From: Thermoanaerobaculia bacterium
GTDB lineage: Bacteria > Acidobacteriota > Thermoanaerobaculia > Multivoradales > Multivoraceae
Direction: 5' to 3'
DNA length: 42,234 nt
Assembly: GCA_022822365.1 (NCBI GenBank)
Contig: JAJEBV010000047.1
Coordinates: 1 to 42,234, forward strand
In this document: piece by piece, positions 25,827 through 33,885 of the stretch
Numbering within the stretch: position 1 is the stretch's first letter
Layout: the number at the start of each line of letters is the position of its first letter
Notes under the pieces: model-generated
The model's input: only the letters and a program-made list of their open reading frames with translations
The model's database searches: none
What the model was told of the DNA's origin: nothing
Made by a program: the position numbers and the translations under genes

Positions 25827-27527
25827 TCAGATCCGGCCGCCGATGATCACGTCGAGCACGTAAGGGCCGCCGGTCGCGAAGGCCTCCCGCAGCGCCTCCT
25901 CGACCTCCGCCGGATCCTCTACCTTCCGCCCCGGAACGCCCATGCCCGCTGCCATCTCGACGAAGTCGAGTTCCGGCTCGGTCAGGTTCATGTGGGGGTA
26001 GGGCCGGTCCGCCGGAATGCCGAAGCGTTCGCGGTAGATGTCCATGTTGATCTTCAGGATCTTGTACTCGCGGTTGTGCAGGATCAGGAAGACGATCGGC
26101 ATGTCGTAGTGCGCGGCGGTCCAGAGAGCCTGGATCGAGTACATCGCCGAGCCGTCGCCCGAGAAGACGATGACCGGCCGCTCGGGGTGGGCGAGCGAAG
26201 CGCCGATGCCGCCGACCAGTCCCTGGCCGATGCCGCCGCCGCGGGTGCCGCAGTAGCGGTCGGGATCGTCGACGGGCAGGAAGCCGAGGAGATCGCCGCC
26301 CGCGGTGATCGACTCGTTGACGATCACGGCGTCGTCGGGCAGCGCCCTGGCGACCTCGGACATGAGGCGCGCCGGTGACATGGGCGCGTCGTCGAAGTGG
26401 GCGGCCAGCCGCTTCTGGCGCGCGGCCCGGGCGCCGTCGCTGGCGGCTCGCAGCTTGTCCATCCGCTCCGCGGCGGCGTTCCGGAAGCCAGCGTCGGCGG
26501 ACTCTTCGAGCGCTTCCAGCAGGGCCGCGAGTCCGGCGCGCGGGTCGGCGAGCATGCCCACCTCGACCGCGAAGTTGAAGGCGAGACGGCCCGGCGCGTC
26601 CTCGATCTGAAGCACCGTGGCCTCGGCGCCGAACGGCGAGTCCGGATCGAACCAGACCTCCTCGAAGAAGGAGCCGCCGACGAGCAGGACGACGTCCGCG
26701 CCGCCGAGGGCGTGCTGGATGCCGGCGTGGTTGAGCGGCATGCGGGGCCGGAAGCAGGGGTGGCTCTGCGGGAAGTTCAGGCGCTGCATCAACCCTTCCG
26801 GGTAGACCCCCGCGCCGGCGAACTCGGCCAGGGCCACGAGTTCCTGCTGCCCTCCGCTTCGGGCCACGCCGTCGCCCATCACGATCGCCGGCTGGCGCGC
26901 CCGGCTCAGCACTTCGGCCATGCGGGCGACCGCTGCCGCCTCGGGCTGCGGCGCCCGGTAGAGATCGCCGAGCGGTCGTACCGGCTCCGCAGTCTCTTCC
27001 TCCAGGACGTTCAGGGGCAGGGCGACGAACACCGGTCCGGCGGGTGGATCGTGAGCGACCTTGAAGGCGCGATGGAGGATCGGCGCGAACTCGTCGGCAC
27101 GCTCGACCTGGACGCTCCACTTGACCAGGGGCTCCGCCATCGCCACCAGGTCGTGTCCGAGCAGGGGTTCGCGGAGCCGCGAGCGCGTGTCCTGCTGGCC
27201 GGCCGTGATGACCATCGGGGTGTTCGCTTCCCAGGCGTTGTAGAGCATGCCGAGGGCGTTGCCGAGCCCCGGCGCCACGTGCAGGTTGACGACTCCGGTG
27301 ACGCCGGTCGACTGGGCGTAGTAGTGGGCGGCGCCAAGCGCCACGGATTCGTGCAGGGCGAGGACGTAGCGCAGCTCGGGGTGGTCCGCGAGCCGGTCCA
27401 TCAGCGGACTCTCCGTGGTGCCGGGGTTGCCGAACAGGAACGGAATGCCGTACTCGGTGAGGGCATCGAGCAGGACGTCTCCGCCGCGTTGGGGACTGTG
27501 CTTGGGACGGATCGCTGGCAGGCTCAT
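25827..27527 (-). CDS. ThDP-dependent enzyme, benzoylformate-decarboxylase-like
   Basis: 566 residues with the three-domain plan of thiamine-diphosphate decarboxylases: PYR domain (FGNPGTTES, E60 in LALHE activating the cofactor), a middle domain, and a C-terminal PP domain with the GDGSAMYSIQALW motif ending in an N of LILHN. H83 in NLHVAPGLGNALG matches an active-site His of benzoylformate decarboxylase. The second catalytic His region of that enzyme is replaced by GSFFEEVWFDP, so the substrate may differ. Acetolactate-synthase-like carboligation cannot be excluded. The gene is 119 bp upstream of the exported hydroxylase operon on the same strand. It would make aldehydes from 2-oxoacids in the cytoplasm. 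Confidence 0.86.
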   Translation of the reverse strand: MSLPAIRPKHSPQRGGDVLLDALTEYGIPFLFGNPGTTESPLMDRLADHPELRYVLALHESVALGAAHYYAQSTGVTGVVNLHVAPGLGNALGMLYNAWEANTPMVITAGQQDTRSRLREPLLGHDLVAMAEPLVKWSVQVERADEFAPILHRAFKVAHDPPAGPVFVALPLNVLEEETAEPVRPLGDLYRAPQPEAAAVARMAEVLSRARQPAIVMGDGVARSGGQQELVALAEFAGAGVYPEGLMQRLNFPQSHPCFRPRMPLNHAGIQHALGGADVVLLVGGSFFEEVWFDPDSPFGAEATVLQIEDAPGRLAFNFAVEVGMLADPRAGLAALLEALEESADAGFRNAAAERMDKLRAASDGARAARQKRLAAHFDDAPMSPARLMSEVARALPDDAVIVNESITAGGDLLGFLPVDDPDRYCGTRGGGIGQGLVGGIGASLAHPERPVIVFSGDGSAMYSIQALWTAAHYDMPIVFLILHNREYKILKINMDIYRERFGIPADRPYPHMNLTEPELDFVEMAAGMGVPGRKVEDPAEVEEALREAFATGGPYVLDVIIGGRI

Positions 27528-27668
27528 GGGCGTGGAGGGTAGCAGGCGAAGCAGGGGATTCCTGGACGGCCGATTCCACGTGGTCTCTGTCCCGATCCGG
27601 TGCTACCGTTAGCTCCTTCCGACCCCTTCCGGGGGCACTCCACGACGAGCCAGACGGAGATGACGGCG

Positions 27669-29981
27669 ATGGCTAGCGGCGAGACGGGCAACCAGGCAAT
27701 GGAGCGGCAGACCGAAGCGGCGGCGGCGTTCATGGGCGATGATCGCTTCGAGGGCATCAGACGGCTCCACACCGCGCGCGAAGTGGCGGCGCAGCGGGGC
27801 ACGATTCCGCAGGACTACACGGTGGCGCGGGAGGCCGCGGCAGCCTTCCACGCGCGCCTGCGGGAACTGTTCGACGAGAAGAAGTCGATCACGAGCTTCG
27901 GCCCGTACTCGCCGGGCCAGGCGGTGGCGATGAAGCGGCGGGGGATCGAGGGCATCTACGTCGGCGGTTGGGCGACCTCGGCCAAGGGTTCGATCACCGA
28001 GGATCCGGGACCGGATCTCGCGAGCTATCCCCTGAGTCAGGTGCCGGACGAGGCGGCGCCGATCGTGCGCGCCCTGCTGACGGCCGACAAGAACCAGACC
28101 TTCACCCGCTCGCGGATGAGTGAAGCGGATCAACGAGCGAACCCTGCCTTCGATTACCGGCCGTTCATCATCGCCGACGCGGACACGGGTCACGGCGGCG
28201 AACAGCATGTGCGCAACCTGATCCGCCGTTTCGTCGAGGTGGGCGTGCCCGGCTACCACATCGAGGATCAGAAGCCCGGGGTCAAGAAGTGCGGCCATCA
28301 GGCGGGCAAGGTCCTCGTGCCGCAGGACGAACAGAACAAGCGCCTGAACTCGGCGCGCTTTCAACTGGACGTGATGGCGGTGCCCGGACTCATCGTCGCC
28401 CGCACCGACTCGGAGGCCGCGACCTTCCTGGACGGCAACGGCGACGAGCGCGACCAGGCCTTCATCCTGGGGGCCACGAACCTCGATCTGCCGAGCTGCA
28501 AGACGGCGACCCTGGCGATTCTGCGGCGGCTGAACGCTCTCGGCGCGGAAGAGGTCCAGGGCCACGAGCTGTACGACATTTCGGAAGCCGCCTATCACCG
28601 CGCCGATGTCTGGCTGGACGGCGCCGGCGTCTACGAGCAGCTCGAGTCGGCCTACGGGAAGATGGCCGCGAACGGCGGCATGGCCATAGAGGCCGTGCTC
28701 GACGAGACGATGGCCTCCTTCCTCGACGCCTGGCAGTCGGAGGCGGGGCTCAAGACCTATCCGCAGGCGGTGGCTGAGGTGATCGCGTTTCGCGAGGAGG
28801 AAGGCGCCGTCTTCGAGCTCTCGGTCGAGGAGTGGCTCGAGTTCGCCCATTCCGTGTCCGTCGAAGAGGCGGCCGCCCGGGCGCGCAAGATGGGCATCAA
28901 CCTGGTCTGGAACGCGGAGATTGCCCGGACGCCCGAGGGCTACTACCAGATTCAGGGCGGCATCGAGTACGCGATCTCCCGTTCCCTGCACGCTGCGCCC
29001 TACGCCGATTTGATCTGGATGGAGACGGCGACGGCCAACCTGGCCGATGCCCGGCGGTTCGCCGAGGCGATTCATGCCGTGTATCCGGATCAGTTGCTCG
29101 CCTACAACCTGTCGCCCTCCTTCAACTGGGATACGACGGGCATGTCCGACGAGCAGATGAGACAGTTTCCCGAGGAGCTGGGCAAGCTCGGCTACGTCTT
29201 CAACTTCATCACCTACGGCGGCCACCAGGTCGACGGTCTGGCGGCTGAGGACTTCGCCACCGCTCTATGCGAGGACGGCATGCTGGCCCTGGCCCGGCTG
29301 CAGCGAAAGCTGCGCCTGGTGGGATCGCCGTACCGCACCCCGCAGGCCCACGTCGGCGGCGCCCGGCTCGACGGCGGGCTCGCGGCCGCAACCGGACATA
29401 CGGCCACGACCAAGGCGATGGGCAAGGGGTCGACCCATGTCCAGCACCTGGCGCAGACCGAAGTGCCGCCGCGGTTGCTCGAAGAGTGGCTCGACCTCTG
29501 GCGGGGCAAGTACGACGTCGACGAGCGCATGCGCGTGGAACTTCGGCCCCATGTCGCCGGCTCCGAGCTCCTGGAGCTCAACGTCCTGGCGCAGAACGGA
29601 CGGGAGGAATCGAAGGCGGCGAACGTCGTGTTCGCGCCTATCCGTGACCGGCGCGAACGGATGATCCTCTCGGTGCGGGACCAGAACACCTTCGACACCG
29701 ACCTGAGGCGACGTCGCCTGATGGCGCTGATGCACGTCTTCCTGATCCATCGCTACGGCGCCGTTTGGGTGCACTACGTCAGTCCGACGGACGACAACCA
29801 GCACCAGACCCGGCGCATGATCGAACTGGGGATCTTCGAGGACGCGAACACCGAGGTCGGCGAGATCATCGTCGCGGAGGTGAACAGGGAACGGGTGCGC
29901 GAACTCGCGGCACAGGACCGCGAGTTGCTGACGGCGCTGATCGAAAAGACGGAGCCGGTGCCGGTACGGGCCGCTTCGTGA
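27669..29981 (+). CDS. aceA: Isocitrate lyase, long form (ICL2-like)
   Basis: 770 residues. Isocitrate lyase cleaves isocitrate to glyoxylate and succinate, the entry step of the glyoxylate shunt. The catalytic signature KKCGH is at 206-210; other ICL motifs are YVGGWATSA, FIIADADTGHGG and NLSPSFNWD. Typical bacterial ICL has about 430 residues; the inserted region and the C-terminal domain (LILSVRDQ-like region, HRYGAVWVHYVSPTDDN) match the long ICL2 of mycobacteria, whose C-terminal domain senses acetyl-CoA. ATG 27669 is chosen because GGAG at 27656-27659 is nine bases upstream; ATG 27660 is too close. Its TGA overlaps the GTG of the metalloprotease gene. No malate synthase gene is in the window. 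Confidence 0.93.
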   Translation: MASGETGNQAMERQTEAAAAFMGDDRFEGIRRLHTAREVAAQRGTIPQDYTVAREAAAAFHARLRELFDEKKSITSFGPYSPGQAVAMKRRGIEGIYVGGWATSAKGSITEDPGPDLASYPLSQVPDEAAPIVRALLTADKNQTFTRSRMSEADQRANPAFDYRPFIIADADTGHGGEQHVRNLIRRFVEVGVPGYHIEDQKPGVKKCGHQAGKVLVPQDEQNKRLNSARFQLDVMAVPGLIVARTDSEAATFLDGNGDERDQAFILGATNLDLPSCKTATLAILRRLNALGAEEVQGHELYDISEAAYHRADVWLDGAGVYEQLESAYGKMAANGGMAIEAVLDETMASFLDAWQSEAGLKTYPQAVAEVIAFREEEGAVFELSVEEWLEFAHSVSVEEAAARARKMGINLVWNAEIARTPEGYYQIQGGIEYAISRSLHAAPYADLIWMETATANLADARRFAEAIHAVYPDQLLAYNLSPSFNWDTTGMSDEQMRQFPEELGKLGYVFNFITYGGHQVDGLAAEDFATALCEDGMLALARLQRKLRLVGSPYRTPQAHVGGARLDGGLAAATGHTATTKAMGKGSTHVQHLAQTEVPPRLLEEWLDLWRGKYDVDERMRVELRPHVAGSELLELNVLAQNGREESKAANVVFAPIRDRRERMILSVRDQNTFDTDLRRRRLMALMHVFLIHRYGAVWVHYVSPTDDNQHQTRRMIELGIFEDANTEVGEIIVAEVNRERVRELAAQDRELLTALIEKTEPVPVRAAS

Positions 29982-32581
29982 GCTGGCCCTGGCCGTCGAG
30001 TCGGGTCCCGGGCGCCGTCGGAGTCCTGGCGGCGGTCCTCTCGGTTCAGGGGCTTCAGGCGCAGAGCGCGACCGAAGAGCCGGCGGAGCCGGTGCGGTCG
30101 ATTTCGGATGTCACGAGCGGTTTCGAGCACCTGCCGGGCTTCCTGGACCTGTACTGGGACAGCCGCGGCGGCCGGCTGTTCCTCCACGTTGATTCCCTCG
30201 ACGCCGATCTGCTCTACATCCAGTCGCTCTCCGCGGGGCTCGGCTCGAACGACATCGGCCTTGATCGCGGGCAGCTCGGCGGCACCCATCTGGCGAGATT
30301 CGAACGGGTCGGACCCAAGGTGCTGCTGGTCCAGCAGAACACGCGCTTCCGGGCGGTGAGCGACAACCCGGACGAGCAGCGTGCGGTCGCCGACGCATTC
30401 GCCCGCTCCGTGCTGTGGGGGTTCGAGGTCGCGGCCGAGGACGAAGACGGCGCGCTCCTGGTGGACGCGACGGACTTCGTGCTTCGTGACGCGCACGGCG
30501 TCGTGGCCCGGCTCCAGCAGCGGGGGCAGGGGAGCTACCAGCTGGACGCTTCGCGCTCGGCGATTCATCGTCCCGGTGTCGCCGCGTTTCCCCGCAACTC
30601 GGAGCTCGAAGGCACGCTGACCTTCACCCTGCGGTCCACCGACCGGGGTCCGGGCGCCTGGGTGCGGCAGGTCGCGCCTTCGCCGGACGCGGTCACGGTG
30701 CGCATCCGCCACTCCTTCGTTGCGCTCCCCGAGCCCGGTTACAAGCCGCGCCGCGCGGATCCGAGGTCCGGCTTCAACACGACGAGTTACTTCGACTACG
30801 CGACTCCGATCGACCAGCCGCTCGAGACCAGCTTCATCGACCGTCACCGGCTCGAGAAGCGTAACCCGGGAGCCGGGCGCAGCGAACCGGTCGAACCGAT
30901 CGTCTACTACCTGGACCGGGGCGCGCCGGAGCCGATCCGCTCCGCGTTGCTCGACGGTGCCCGCTGGTGGAACGAGGCCTTCGAGGCGGCGGGCTACATC
31001 GACGCGTTCCGGGTCGAGCTCCTGCCCGAGGGCGCCGACCTGCTCGACGTCCGCTACAACGTGATCCAGTGGGTCCACCGGTCGACTCGCGGTTGGTCCT
31101 ACGGAGGATCGGTCACTGACCCGCGCACCGGGGAGATCCTGAAGGGCGTCGTGACGCTCGGTTCCCTGCGGGTGCGGCAGGACTTCCTGATTGCCCAGGG
31201 TCTGTTGTCGCCCTACGAGGACGGGGACTCGTCCACCGAGGTGCTCACCGAAATGGCGCTTGCCCGGCTACGCCAGCTTTCGGCCCACGAAGTCGGCCAC
31301 ACGATCGGCCTGGCACACAACTTCGCCTCCAGCGTCGATGGACCGGATGGCCGCGAGTCCGTCATGGACTATCCGCATCCGCTAGCCACCCTGGGCGAGG
31401 ACGGCACGATCGACCTGAGTGCCGCCTACGACGTCGGCGTCGGCGAATGGGACAAGCGGGCGGTTCTCTACGGCTACGCGGAGTTCCCGGACGGCGCCGA
31501 CGAGGCGGCGGAGCTCGACGCCATCCTGCAGGGGACGATCGACGCCGGCCTCCACTACATCAGCGACGAGGACGCGCGGCCGGTGGGCGGCGCCCATCCC
31601 CTGGCTCACCTCTGGGACAACGGCCGTTCCGCGGCGGAGGAACTGCGCCGCCTCCTGTCCGTTCGGCGGGCCGCGCTCGAGCGGTTCTCCGAGCGGAGCA
31701 TCCGCGTCGGCGCGCCCATGTCGGAGCTGGAGGATGTGCTGACGCCTCTCTACCTGCTGCACCGCTACCAGATCAAGGCGGCGGCGAAGATCGTCGGCGG
31801 CGTCGACTACAGCTACGCCGTGCGGGGAGACGGCCAGACGCCGGCGGCCCTGCTGCCGCCGGCGATGCAGCTCGACGCGCTCGACGCTCTGCTCCAGACG
31901 GTCGACCCGGCTGAACTGACGCTGCCCCAGCGGATACTCGACCTCATTCCACCGCCGCCCCCGGGCCGGAGCCGGGGCCGGGAGCATCTGCCGTCGCGTG
32001 CCGGTCTGACGTTCGATCCGGTCGGCGCGGCCGAGATGGCGGCCGATCTGACCTTCGCCATGGTCTTCGATGGCGAGCGGGCGGCCCGGCTCGTCGACCA
32101 CCACGCGCGGGCGGTGGAGCAGCCGGCCCTTGGCGACGTGATCGATCGGGTGCTGGCCGCGACCTGGCGTGCCGACCCATCGCCGGGCCTTGCCGGTGAA
32201 GTCGGCAGGGCGGTCGACTTCGCCGCCCTGCGGCGGCTGATGGCGCTGGCGGCGGGCGTCCCCGTGAGCATGCCGCCGAACTTCGACTGGCCGGTTGCGC
32301 CGGCGCGGTCGGGATCGTTCCAGGTGCGAGCCGAGGCCCGGTCCGAACTGTCTGCTCTCGGCGAGTGGCTGGAGGAGAACCCCGGCGGGACCGACGAGCC
32401 CGCGGAGCGGGCGCACCGGACCCATGGGGCCTGGCTGATCGAGCGTTTTCTGGAAGACCCGGGCTCGGTCGAACTGCCGCCGCCGCTACGGGCACCGGAC
32501 GGTTCGCCGATCGGCTCGCACATTGGCTGCGGCGTGGGCACGAGCGCCCCGCACGTCCAGCCCTTCGCGCTGCCGGAATGA
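29978..32581 (+). CDS. Exported zinc metalloprotease (Met-zincin, DUF5117/DUF5118 type)
   Basis: 867 residues. A signal peptide (GAVGVLAAVLSVQGLQAQ) leads to a large mature enzyme. The zinc site is HEVGHTIGLAH (H437, E438, H441, H447), the metzincin HExxHxxGxxH pattern, followed by a Met-turn-like SVMDYPHP about 20 residues later. The regions before and after resemble the uncharacterised DUF5117/DUF5118 and Met-zincin domains of large secreted proteases from Bacteroidota and Acidobacteriota. The start is GTG 29978, overlapping the isocitrate lyase stop by four bases (GTGA); no ribosome-binding site is obvious, so coupling is likely. The C-terminus overlaps the next gene by four bases. It probably degrades extracellular protein. 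Confidence 0.88.
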   Translation: MSWPWPSSRVPGAVGVLAAVLSVQGLQAQSATEEPAEPVRSISDVTSGFEHLPGFLDLYWDSRGGRLFLHVDSLDADLLYIQSLSAGLGSNDIGLDRGQLGGTHLARFERVGPKVLLVQQNTRFRAVSDNPDEQRAVADAFARSVLWGFEVAAEDEDGALLVDATDFVLRDAHGVVARLQQRGQGSYQLDASRSAIHRPGVAAFPRNSELEGTLTFTLRSTDRGPGAWVRQVAPSPDAVTVRIRHSFVALPEPGYKPRRADPRSGFNTTSYFDYATPIDQPLETSFIDRHRLEKRNPGAGRSEPVEPIVYYLDRGAPEPIRSALLDGARWWNEAFEAAGYIDAFRVELLPEGADLLDVRYNVIQWVHRSTRGWSYGGSVTDPRTGEILKGVVTLGSLRVRQDFLIAQGLLSPYEDGDSSTEVLTEMALARLRQLSAHEVGHTIGLAHNFASSVDGPDGRESVMDYPHPLATLGEDGTIDLSAAYDVGVGEWDKRAVLYGYAEFPDGADEAAELDAILQGTIDAGLHYISDEDARPVGGAHPLAHLWDNGRSAAEELRRLLSVRRAALERFSERSIRVGAPMSELEDVLTPLYLLHRYQIKAAAKIVGGVDYSYAVRGDGQTPAALLPPAMQLDALDALLQTVDPAELTLPQRILDLIPPPPPGRSRGREHLPSRAGLTFDPVGAAEMAADLTFAMVFDGERAARLVDHHARAVEQPALGDVIDRVLAATWRADPSPGLAGEVGRAVDFAALRRLMALAAGVPVSMPPNFDWPVAPARSGSFQVRAEARSELSALGEWLEENPGGTDEPAERAHRTHGAWLIERFLEDPGSVELPPPLRAPDGSPIGSHIGCGVGTSAPHVQPFALPE

Positions 32582-33801
32582 GCGGCCATCCGTCCGCGTC
32601 GCTCCGGCTGCCCGAGGCTGTTTCCGGGCTCTACGGCGCCGGTGCGGTTGCCGAACTTGTCGGTCTCCGGCGAGCACTCCACGCCGATCCCGAACTCTCG
32701 CTCCAGGAAGAGCGTACGTGTGCCCGTCTTCAGCGGACGCTGGACGAACTCGGCGTCGAGGGCGTAGCCCGCGTTGCCGGCACCGGTGTGGTCGGACGGA
32801 TACCCGGTCGCGACCGAAAGGCGCCGCTGGTCGCGGTGCGCGGCGACATCGACGCGCTGCCGATCCAGGAAGACACCGGCTTGCCGTTCGCGTCCTGCAA
32901 CGAGGGCGTGATGCACGCCTGCGGCCACGACGTCCATGCCTCCTGGGCGGTCGCCGCGGCGCGCCTGCTCCAGGCCGAACCGGCGGCAGGCGACGTTCTG
33001 CTCGTGCTGCAGCCGGCGGAGGAGAGCGGCGAGGGCGCCGCGGCGGTGCTTGCGACCGGAGTCCTGGACGATGTCGCGGCGATCTTCGGCGCCCATGTCG
33101 ACCTTACCTTCGAGGTCGGGCAGGCGATGATCCAGCCCGGCGCCGTGGGCGCCGCCGCCGACCGCTTCGAGGTCGAGCTTCGGGGCAAGGGGGCGCACGG
33201 TGCAAGGCCCCACCAGGGCCTCGATCCGATCACAGGCCTGGCCCAGGTCGTTTCCGCCCTGCAGACGGTCGTCTCCCGGCGCGTGCCGCCCGACCAGCCC
33301 GCGGTGGTCACCGTCGGCGCCGTCGAGGCGGGCACGGCTCACAACGTGATCCCCGACCGCGCCGTGCTCAAGGGCACCATGCGGTCGCTCGACCCGGTCA
33401 TCCGGAAGCTGCTGGCGGACGAGGTGCGGCACGTCGCAGAGTCCGTCGCCGCGGCCTGCCGTCTCGAGGCCGAGGTACGGATGCTCCAGGGAACGCCGGC
33501 CGTGCTGAACGACGAGCGTGCCGCGGGCTGGGCCAGGGACGCCGCGGTTCCGGTGATCGGCGCAGATGCGATCAGGCCGTTGCCGGCCGCGAACATGGGC
33601 GGCGAGGACTTCGCCTTCTACCTGGAGCGAATTCCGGGCTGCTTCATCCGGGTCGGTGCCAGGCTGCCCGGCGACCCGGTAGTCGGCGCCCACACGCCGT
33701 ACTTCGCGCCTGCCGAAGAGGCGATCTTCGTCGGCGGGGCGCTGCTGGCGGCGGCGGCGCGTCGCGCTTCGGCGGAGCTTGCGGGCTGTGCATCAGTCTG
33801 A
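32578..33801 (+). CDS. M20D amidohydrolase (IAA-amino-acid/hippurate hydrolase type)
   Basis: 407 residues of the M20D family, which removes an acyl group from N-acyl amino acids. The metal-site motifs are RGDIDALP, HACGHDVH (113-120, C115 and H117), PAEESGEG (E148/E149), GAHGARPHQG and MGGEDFAFY. There is no signal peptide, so it is cytoplasmic, in contrast to the M20 enzyme at 2536. ATG 32578 overlaps the protease stop (ATGA). It follows isocitrate lyase and an exported protease in a fully overlapping trio, which suggests use of peptides or acyl amino acids as carbon. The cas operon starts 84 bp later. Confidence 0.9.
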   Translation: MSGHPSASLRLPEAVSGLYGAGAVAELVGLRRALHADPELSLQEERTCARLQRTLDELGVEGVARVAGTGVVGRIPGRDRKAPLVAVRGDIDALPIQEDTGLPFASCNEGVMHACGHDVHASWAVAAARLLQAEPAAGDVLLVLQPAEESGEGAAAVLATGVLDDVAAIFGAHVDLTFEVGQAMIQPGAVGAAADRFEVELRGKGAHGARPHQGLDPITGLAQVVSALQTVVSRRVPPDQPAVVTVGAVEAGTAHNVIPDRAVLKGTMRSLDPVIRKLLADEVRHVAESVAAACRLEAEVRMLQGTPAVLNDERAAGWARDAAVPVIGADAIRPLPAANMGGEDFAFYLERIPGCFIRVGARLPGDPVVGAHTPYFAPAEEAIFVGGALLAAAARRASAELAGCASV

Positions 33802-33885
33802 GGCTCCGTCGAGGGGCTGTCTGGCCCACCTTTCGCGCCGGTCGCTGAGGCTCCTCCGTCCGCCCAGCCTGAAGCCGATTGCAAC

